Positions 56,387 to 64,000 of a stretch of DNA of 64,000 nt are shown piece by piece. Within the stretch, counting starts at the first letter, position 1. Each line of letters begins with the position of its first letter. The notes beneath the pieces are model-generated. The model did not search any database. It saw nothing but the letters and a program-made list of their open reading frames with translations, and had not been told where the DNA came from. The translations under genes and the position numbers were made by a program. Source of the DNA: Elmis aenea (taxonomy: Eukaryota > Arthropoda > Insecta > Coleoptera > Elmidae); assembly GCA_947652605.1 (NCBI GenBank), contig OX393577.1, forward strand, positions 66,984,108 through 67,048,107. The letters are read 5' to 3'.

Positions 56387-57476
56387 TACGAGCGCGAAGC
56401 GCGAGTAGTTTGCCGGCCAAGTTTTCGGCCGAAGGCCGGAAACTTGGGCGTAACCGGCTAAAGGGAAGTCCGTGCGCAACACCCGGTACGAGCGCGAAGC
56501 GCGAGTAGTTCGCTGGCCAAGTTTTCGGCCGAAGGCCGGAAACTTGGGCGTAACCAACGAAAGAGAATTCCGTGCGCAACACCCGGTACGAGCGCGAAGC
56601 GCGAGTAGTTCGCTGGCCAAGTTTTCGGCCGAAGGCCGGAAACTCGGGCGTAACCGGCGACAGAGAATTCCGTGCGCAACACCCGGCACGAGCGCGAAGC
56701 GCGAGTAGTTCGCTGGCCAAGTTTTCGGCCGAAGGCCGGAAACTCGGGCGTAACCGGCGACAGAGAATTCCGTGCGCAACACCCGGCACGAGCGCGAAGC
56801 GCGAGTAGTTCGCTGGACAAGTTTTCGGCCGAAGGCCGGAAACTTGGGCGTAACCGGCGAAAGAGAATTTCGTGCGCAACACCCGGTGCGAGCGCGAAGC
56901 GCGAGTAGTTCGCTGGCCAAGTTTTCGGCCGAAGGCCGGAAACTCGGGCGTAACCGGCGAAAGAGAATTCCGTGCGCAACACCCGGTACGAGCGCGAAGC
57001 GCGAGTAGTTCGCTGGCCAAGTTTTCGGCCGAAGGCCGGAAACTTGGGCGTAACCGGCGAAAGAGAATTTCGTGCGCAACACCCGGTGCGAGCGCGAAGC
57101 GCGAGTAGTTCGCTGGCCAAGTTTTCGGCCGAAGGCCGGAAACTCGGGCGTAACCGGCGAAAGAGAATTCCGTGCGCAACACCCGGTACGAGCGCGAAGC
57201 GCGAGTAGTTCGCTGGCCAAGTTTTCGGCCGAAGGCCGGAAACTTGGGCGTAACCGGCGACAGAGAATTCCGTGCGCAACACCCGGCACGAGCGCGAAGC
57301 GCGAGTAGTTCGCTGGCCAAGTTTTCGGCCGAAGGCCGGAAACTTGGGCGTAACCGGCGAAAGAGAATTCCGTGCGCAACACCCGGTACGAGCGCGAAGC
57401 GCGAGTAGTTCGCTGGCCAAGTTTTCGGCCGAAGGCCGGAAACTTGGGCGTAACCAGCGAAAGAGAATTCTACGCG
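56387..57476. repeat. GC-rich satellite, exactly 100-bp unit, 11 copies
   Basis: Units start with TACGAGCGCGAAGCGCG at 56387 and every 100 bp after that without a single length change; the eleventh is cut at about 90 bp. Each contains CCAAGTTTTCGGCC-GAA-GGCCGGAAACTTGG, a near-perfect 14-bp-stem hairpin, and usually an EcoRI site (GAATTC). Units differ at a few fixed positions. Units 5/7 and 6/8 alternate as a 200-bp dimer. The first, second and last units are the most diverged. The minus strand has no stop codon in any frame, giving overlapping open frames of over 1 kb in all three; these are repeat artefacts. Confidence 0.96.
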
Positions 57477-57487
57477 CTTCACTCATT

Positions 57488-57528
57488 CTAGCGGTGGAGG
57501 AGCCCCAAGGGGGCTCCGTAATCGCTAG
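57488..57528 (+). other. nested hairpin followed by CTAG, Helitron-like 3' end
   Basis: GGAGCCCC-AAG-GGGGCTCC (57499-57517) is a perfect 8-bp stem. Six bases later comes CTAG (57525-57528) followed by T. An outer CTAGCG (57488) pairs with CGCTAG (57523). A GC hairpin a short distance before a CTRR terminus next to T is the known mark of Helitron 3' ends. No Rep/helicase gene and no 5' TC end were identified, so this is only a candidate. Confidence 0.4.
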
Positions 57529-57895
57529 TTGGAAATGAACTAAACAAAACCTTTAACACAAAATTTCTGTCATATCACTACAACATTTTTTTTTTTGTTT
57601 GAAGCAAAGGTACAGTACTTTCTTAGTTAACAGAAAAAAAATAGGGCAACTAATACTGACTGTATTCTTAAAAAATTCTTCATTTCAACGTACAGGGTAT
57701 ATTGAGCTTAACACGTCCATCGCCAAGCCAATTTGACATAAAACTTTCCCAAGCCGCAGTAAAATTTGTACTGGTTAAATAGATGCAGGTGTCAGCCTTA
57801 TATATCTGACATGGAATCCGAACAACTTAGTGGTGTCAAGCATACCCACGTGTTAATAGACTGCTAGGAAGTTGTCTTAAGCGTTACAGCTAATA
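57529..57895. other. unique DNA
   Basis: No gene. A single MITE-end-like TACAGGGTATATTGAGC lies at 57692. Confidence 0.35.
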
Positions 57896-58644
57896 TACTG
57901 GGTGGTGCACATAGAAGGGCCACTATTGGGATCTCGTAAAGGGTAAGAGTTACAAAGAAGTTTAAAATAGGCAAATTGTTCCCCTTTCTGAGATCTATCC
58001 AGTGATGCTTTAATATTTTTAATGGCATGCTAGATAATAAACAGAAATCGAAATGGGCATTTTTTAAATCGATTGTACTTAATAGTATCAAAATATTATT
58101 GGGAAAAATGTTGTAGATTTGTTTAAAATGAAAACATTCATTTGTTTCAATATTGATTAAATTCTTAGGTAAATTACAAACTTGCATTTTTTTTTAATGT
58201 AAACCATAGTTGGCTATGACCTCATGAAAAAGCATTTGTTTTTTTTTCTGTTTAACAATATCATGTTTAATGGATTTATTTTGATATTTAGGCCCCAAAT
58301 AAATAAAATACATCAAAAAGTCCCTATGAAGCTATAGAATGCCATGAATTTAAACAATATTAAAACAAATGAATGTTTTCATTTTACAGTGTGTAAAAAA
58401 ATTCACAACTTTTTCTCAAAAAATATTTTTGTATCATCAAGCATAACCGAGTTATTAACGATTTAAAAAAAATCCCATTTTGATTTGTGTTAATTATCTA
58501 GCGTGCAATGGAACATTCTTAAAACATTAAAGCATCACTGAATATGTCTCAGATGGGGGAACAATTTGTCTAATTTGAACTTCTTTGTAACTCTTACCGT
58601 TTAGAAGATCCCAACAGTGGCCTTTCTATATGAACCACCCTGTA
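57896..58644. mobile_element. foldback MITE with about 270-300 bp inverted repeats
   Basis: TACTGGGTGGTGCACATAGA (57896) faces TATATGAACCACCCTGTA (58644). The arms 57896-58166 and 58348-58644 match along their whole length with scattered differences (for example TAAGAGTTACAAAGAAGTT in both). The 180-bp centre has no reading frame. The TACAGGGTG end and apparent TA flank fit the mariner-type MITEs in the window. A related left arm lies at 55046. Confidence 0.88.
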
Positions 58645-60031
58645 TAACACGATTAATAGTTTAGCAGTTTTATTTACCCATAGAAGAATTTAATCAAATA
58701 CTCAAAAAAAGATTGATGTTATTTTTTTTCATAATAAGTCAAAAAAAAACTATAACAAATGAATAAATATTATCGTAAATAACAATGAGTCGCCTATTTT
58801 AGTTATATAACGATAAAAACCACTTCCTTCAAAAATAAGAAATGTTCCATTTTTTGTATTTTTTTAAAACATTAAATTATTTTTAAACCAAAGCAATAGT
58901 ACACAAATTTCACATAAACGTTTTGGGAACCCTCAATAAAGACTGATTTTTTTAATTCCTTTAAATTACTTGAACAAAAATTATATAAAAGTTACAAATG
59001 TCGAAAACTATTTCTTTAAACTGTGCTTTATAATTTAAACATTTTCAAACTGAAGCCACTTGCTCCAAACTTCATAGATAGAGTTCCTAATACCACTAGC
59101 TCAGCCAAAAACACTTAGAAACATATTTCAAAAATTAATTAATTGCAAAAAAGCACGTTATTAAAAAACAATAATAAAGTAGCTAGATGTTCCACTATGA
59201 CAACACGCCAGCACAATGAACGAAGTTTACAAAATACCATATCTAATTCAAGTATTTTATCACTTCTGCAATTTTCAATGTAAGAAACTTATGTTTTTCT
59301 TCAAAGATTACTAAAATTTCCCTTCATGTTCGTTGGTTCTTTAAACTCAAGCCCATACTTGCAAATTTTGTTTATTCCGATCAAAACTTTATTTACAACT
59401 GACAATTGAACAATAGAAATTTTCCTCACAAAAAGTTTTTCTGAGCGTAGCGCTAAACTCCATATTCAATCTAAATTTCGCGAATAACTACAAGACGCGC
59501 CATGTAGTCAAGCATTTTTATTGAGTTTCTCGGACGCAGGTGCACGCTCCGTAGATGTCGGGATGCTTTAATAGCATTTAGTCTGTTTACAAGATAACAC
59601 TTTGTCAGCCCTGAGACCATTAAGGTAATTTGCTAAAGCAAATCTAATAAAATATATCTTTAATGTTTTTATAATGGCACAGCATCCCCACGGAGTATTT
59701 TCAAATTATTTATAACAGAAACAAATTGCTTTCAAATTTACTTGCTAAGTTCGCTTGCAAATAACTTGAGAAAAACATAACAGTTTGTCAACTGTTTTAT
59801 TTAGACGCATTATTCCATGGCACTTTCAACACGCGTTTATCTACCACGATTTACTTTATTACTGCCATATTGCCAGTACATAAAAAGCTCTGTTGACAAG
59901 ATTACTATAAAGATATGGGAAATATAAACGACGAGTTATTTGAATATGTTAGTTAGCAATGTTGAAAACATTTATCTTGGTTATGTCTATTATTAAATAT
60001 TAAAATCAGTATTCCACATGTACCTATATAC
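58645..60031. other. AT-rich DNA without recognisable gene
   Basis: No gene or repeat family could be supported. Confidence 0.35.
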
Positions 60032-60170
60032 AGGGTGTGACAAACCCTGTATATTTTTGATAGTACAATAATTGGATCGACAAAAAAGTTAAAAATGACG
60101 TTTTTTTATGTTTTTAACATTCCGCTTCTTAAAGTACAGGGTGTTGCGACATCCTATACAGAGTGCCCCA
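60032..60170. repeat. cluster of MITE ends
   Basis: TACAGGGTGTGACAAACCCTGTATA at about 60030 puts two facing ends only a few bases apart. A further ACAGGGTGTTGCGACATCC (60136) and TACAGAGTGCCCC (60158) follow. They look like the leftovers of several inserted or collapsed mariner-type MITEs. Confidence 0.6.
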
Positions 60171-60473
60171 AATTCTTGGTTTACCAAAGGGATCTTAAAA
60201 GCACAAAGTTGCGAAATTTGGTGCTAAATTTATATCTTTTCAGAAAAATACAGGTACCACAGATCTTTTAGTTTAGGAAAATGTATTTTTTTCTTTTTAG
60301 AACATTTTAATAGAAGTTTGTTTTTAAAACATTTTATTTAAAATTTATGATTTTAGTTTAATTCATCTCCGCCATATTGACGCAGCTGTTCTGAATTCCT
60401 AAATTTTGACCCAAAACTTGTAATCAGCACCCCAGAAAACCTATAGATATCGACTTTAAGCCGAGTCATACTA

Positions 60474-61081
60474 TACAGGGTGTGTAAAAATTGGCGGAAG
60501 CGCTACACGTGGCGATGTTCTTCGTAAAATTCCAAGTCGAAAATCTTAATACGAAAATGTTGTACCATGCTTGCTGTGTCTGCAAGAGGTCCTCAAAGTT
60601 TTGACATTTAGTCCTTTATTAAGCGTTATTATTTAATACTTGCAAATGAAAAAGCTGCAATTTGGAATAAAAATAAATTTCGAATAGTATTTTTTCCTAG
60701 ATATTGTGTTCTTCCTTTTAAAAATTGGTGTTGAAAATATGTAAATCAGTGATTTGAATGAAAATAATACATATGGCAACATTGTCATTAGCTGTCATCT
60801 GTTTTTCTCGTAATTATTTATAGTTTGTGTTAGACGATACCAAAAAGTTTGCAGCTATGTTTACGAACTGAAGGCTTTCAGTTCGAACAAAAATTGTAAA
60901 TACCTAAGTAAAAATTGCTGATAAAAAAATGTATGCAATGTTGCTAATTTTTTTTTCTTTAAATGGTTCCTAAGGCCATAGGAAGCATGGTACAACATTT
61001 TTGTATCAAGATTTTCGACTTGGAATTTTACGAAGAACATCGTCACGTGTAGCGCTTCCGACAATTTATACACACCCTGTA
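60474..61081. mobile_element. mariner-type MITE with about 110-bp inverted repeats
   Basis: TACAGGGTGTGTAAAAATTG (60474) faces TTTATACACACCCTGTA (61081). Arms 60474-60583 and 60972-61081 match at more than nine in ten positions (GGAAGCGCTACACGTG, TTCTTCGTAAAATTCCAAGT, ATGTTGTACCATGCTT in both). The 388-bp centre is AT-rich. The 80-codon minus-strand frame at 60861-61103 lies mostly in the arm and is not a gene. Confidence 0.9.
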
Positions 61082-61085
61082 TATG

Positions 61086-61385
61086 ACAAAAATGGTCCGC
61101 CATATTGGAGCCGACATCTTGAATTTTAATTGTAGAAAAGTGTTAAAGTGTAATGTCACGGAGAACATTTGTGCATGCAAAATTTCAAGTCAAACAGATA
61201 TGCAGAAGTGGATCAAAATTGAGTTGCAAGATTTGATATGAACAAAAACATTGTCCGCCATCTTGAATTTTGATTGCAAAAAAGTGTTAAAGTGTATTGT
61301 CTTGGAGACCATGTACGCATGCAAAATTTCAAGTCAGATATGCAGAAGTGGATCAAAATTGTGTTGCAAGATTTGACCTAAACTT
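61086..61385. repeat. tandem duplication, 144-bp period
   Basis: CATCTTGAATTTT at 61115 and 61259 begins two copies that share AAAGTGTTAAAGTGTA, GCATGCAAAATTTCAAGTCA and TATGCAGAAGTGGATCAAAA. The second lacks a few bases. It lies directly after the MITE at 60.5-61.1 kb. Confidence 0.88.
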
Positions 61386-63164
61386 ACATGTAAAGTTGAA
61401 TAAAAGCTTGTATTAAAAAAAAAAACTTGCAATAGTTAATTAAGTAACATTCCCATGTTTGGCTTCGAATTTATGATGAGGTTGCCATTTTTTAAATTTA
61501 CAAAATCCACTTTTAATTTACTTTAAAATAATGATATGTCTATTAGCTTTATACTTTTCAAGTTACAGCTATTTCATTTTGTGTCCCACTTGCATCATGT
61601 ATTATTAAAATAATTAATATTCAGCTATTGTTTTAAAAAAAAATTAAATTATTTCTCAACGTATTAAATATTTTTACTGGGGTTTTCATTTTCACAACTT
61701 AAATGAAATAGAGTAAATTGGTCGAAAATTTTCGCGAATATATATTTTGGACGAATTAAAAATCTCATATTTAAAATACAGTAACGAAGATTTCTTATTC
61801 TATTAGCATTGGAGTCACTTACCGACTACATCCCATAAGCTTTCATTCATATTCAGCGCCAAAACTGGTCAAAATGGCCACACACGAAACGTTTCTTGAT
61901 CATTTAGTAGAGTCACTTTAAAACAACATTTTCAAAACACGAAAAAATAAGATTAAGGTCACTTCTGATGCACCTCATTAAAAAGCAATTTTTGTAAATC
62001 AAATAATCGTGATAACTGCTCGAAAACACCGCATCAAACACGTTTCAACAATCACATCACACGAGATACCATGACCTTGCATTGAAAAGTACACAGATGT
62101 TTACGATAAGCACAGAAATTTGGCGCATGCTTTTTAAACCATTAAATACAACTGTCTAACCAAAATGGCATCCGCCACAAAAAAATCTTGCGCGCAATTC
62201 AAAAATAAATTGTTTTACCTATACTTAATCAACAATATTTGTATTTTAATTAAGTCAAATTATTATAGCAAATAAATTCACATTTACTACCGATACAAAT
62301 TAAATTTATAAATAAGAGTACAAAAAAATTGTTTGAAATATGGTATCGATATTCCTAAAATTAAGAATAAATTATTTTTACTCTTGAACACACGTGTAAC
62401 AACAATGCTAATCTTTTTATTTATACTTTCTTTTCTTCTTATTACTAAACACAACGTTGCAAGAAATAAGCTTCATATAAATATATATTTAGTTCTTGCT
62501 TTTACAATATGCAGCTAAATATTACATACAGTAGGTACCATTCGTATAAAATAAACGCAACTCAGTTCCAACCATTGCACTACCTAAAGTGTTCTGTGAA
62601 TACCGTTTATATCTTACTTATTTGTCTTATTGTGAAATTTATATCCACAATATGTGTAATATTTGCATTTTGGTAATAAATTTATGTTTATAGGACATGG
62701 CGTCGGCTACTGGTAAACACATTTATGCAGGCAGCAGTTGTATATTTTAGTTATTACTTCTAGATTTTTTGTACACAAAACGGAGCTACAAGAGTTTGCA
62801 GGATTATAAGAACAAAATCGTCTTGGAAAAGTGTATATAAGATTTCTCGACATTGCTTGCTGGCTTCTGTAAAATAAATATCAGTTTTGTTGACTTAATA
62901 TTTAAAGTTTACTTAAATCAAAGAGTTCCAGTTCTTTGTTCCTGTGGTTAAAGATACATAAATGCTAAACAAACGTGTTTTTTTCTCAATAAATGTAGCT
63001 CTACCCTTGTATATAAATAGAAAGCTTGTTGTCCTGCCATACAGAACATAAAGTTTATAAAGGGTAATAGGTATTTCGCATGCTCGCCCAAAGATTTTTC
63101 TGTGAAGGAATGGCTCTATTGCAAAAATCGAATGAGGACGTTACATTATTTTAATTCTATTTTA
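61386..63164. other. AT-rich unique DNA
   Basis: No gene is recognised. The plus-strand frame at 62333-62518 is hydrophobic in the middle but lacks any family signature. Confidence 0.35.
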
Positions 63165-64000
63165 GTCCTTCCACTGTTAGTTGTAGGACTGTTGAGTTGT
63201 GTTGTGCTGATTTTTTTTTCATATTTTTTTGTGTTCTAGCTTTTTTATATCTTTCTATTTGATGTTTATGTCCGTTGCTGCTTTTTTAACTTTGTCTTGC
63301 CAGGTTTTTCCCGGTCTACCTCTTCTGTATTTTCACTGTAATTTTGCTTCAAAGGCTTTTCTGGTTAACCTTTCTTCTTTCATCTTATAAATGTGACTCA
63401 ACCATCCCAGCTGTCTTTCTTGTATTTTTGTTTCAACTGATTTTAACTTTAATTGTTCTCTATATGTTTCATTTCTGATTCTATCATTTTTGGTTTCCCT
63501 GGTATTCTCTTAGAAACCTCATCTCTGCTGCATTCACTCGTCTACTATTTTTATTTGTGAGTGTCCACGTTTCACTTCCGTATAAAAGTGCCGGAGTTAC
63601 TATCGTTTTCCAATTTTGTTCGTTTTGGGACTATTTCCAAAAAATGTTGTTCTTAAACTGTTAAATATACCTACTTCGTAAATGTCCTGTCCTTTCGCTT
63701 ATTTCCTTGTCCATTCCTCCAGCTTTGTCTTTGATCACTCCTAAATATTTAAAGCTTTCTACCTGTTCCAATCTAAGTCCATCTAAAGTTATGTTATGCC
63801 CTTTGTTCTCTGTTGTAACGATCATAGTTTTAGTTTTTTTTCTGTAACTATTTCATCTTGGTTTTTTTCCAATTCCTGGTTTAGAGTTTCTAGATTATGT
63901 TGCAGATTCTTTTCTGTTTCCGCGACTAAGACCATGCCGTCTGCGAACATTAGCTCAGTTTTTTTCTATTTTCCAGTTGTCCAGTTGTTAGATCTATGCA
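63165..64000 (-). mobile_element. endonuclease-type LINE, continues past the window end
   Basis: The minus strand from the window edge reads MFADGMVLVAETEKNLQHNL, QVESFKYLGVIKDKAGGMDK, then after breaks TPALLYGSETWTLTNKNSRR, VNAAEMRFLRE and, near the end, TGKNLARQS. These are the RT active site, thumb and C-terminal motifs of the same broad LINE group as at 17 and 37 kb. The active site is FADG, so the second catalytic aspartate is lost. Several frameshifts and stops occur. The last 50 bases (63168-63215) match the 3' tail of the deleted LINE at 35.5 kb, which marks the family's 3' end. Confidence 0.85.

Noticed and set aside
55976..56461. 161-codon plus-strand frame rich in KVPKFPK, and its minus-strand NFWNFW counterparts
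   Set aside because: Produced by the nine-base minisatellite, open on both strands at once.
56349..57486. Minus-strand open frames of 336-377 codons as candidate genes
   Set aside because: All three frames are open together over an exact 100-bp satellite, so openness follows from the repeat unit lacking stops, not from coding selection.
1..64000. LTR retrotransposons, endogenous viruses, CRISPR arrays, rRNA genes, telomeric TTAGG runs
   Set aside because: Looked for by motif and repeat pattern; none could be supported.

Overview
The window looks like a piece of an insect nuclear genome. It is AT-rich and carries very little host coding sequence. It is full of broken copies of transposons typical of insects: jockey-like and endonuclease-type LINEs, Tc1/mariner elements, and short inverted-repeat elements ending in TACAGGGTG-type motifs. 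No operons, bacterial ribosome sites, CRISPR arrays or rRNA are seen. A beetle is my best guess from the mix of elements, but the sequence alone cannot settle the order.

The only convincing intact protein-coding gene is an intronless 202-codon reading frame at 13.34-13.95 kb (+). It is related to adenylate kinase 3 (GTP:AMP phosphotransferase). Its P-loop is altered and the LID segment is nearly absent, so it may be a pseudoenzyme. A second, weaker candidate is a broken two-exon gene fragment at 16.33-16.95 kb.

Layout. 0-3.5 kb: AT-rich DNA with a three-armed foldback repeat. 3.5-9.1 kb: two jockey relics, a CR1-like LINE 3' end, a long-inverted-repeat MITE, a tRNA-derived SINE with intact target duplications, and a MITE derived from a mariner-like element. 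9-13 kb: mostly unique DNA plus a decayed mariner-like transposase. 13-17 kb: the kinase-like gene, another transposase scrap and the candidate pseudogene. 17-41 kb: LINE relics of at least three families, the parent mariner-like element (29.34-30.65 kb), a second mariner, a hAT-like MITE, an unassigned inverted-repeat element and a perfect 56-bp palindrome, separated by CpG-richer unique islands that may be regulatory. 41.7-46.2 kb: a piggyBac-like MITE with TTAA ends, a 173-bp periodic repeat, a TACAGGG-type MITE and a long hairpin.

The most unusual part is 47.3-57.5 kb. It begins with a degenerate array of about 194 bp periodicity. A 1.35-1.37 kb tandem repeat follows, each unit holding a tRNA-headed, poly(A)-ended SINE-like element on the minus strand, and one more copy lies inverted at 55.2-55.67 kb. 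Next come a duplicated 131-136 bp unit, a short minisatellite, and a GC-rich satellite of exactly 100 bp with eleven units, each able to form a hairpin. The block ends in a GC hairpin followed by CTAG, which resembles a Helitron 3' end. The last 6.5 kb hold two further large inverted-repeat elements, unique AT-rich DNA, and a LINE that runs off the window end.

Apart from the kinase-like frame, nearly everything here is mobile DNA in decay. The best leads for something new are the LID-less kinase homologue and the 47-57.5 kb composite repeat block. All family calls come from motif recognition by eye; no database search was run.
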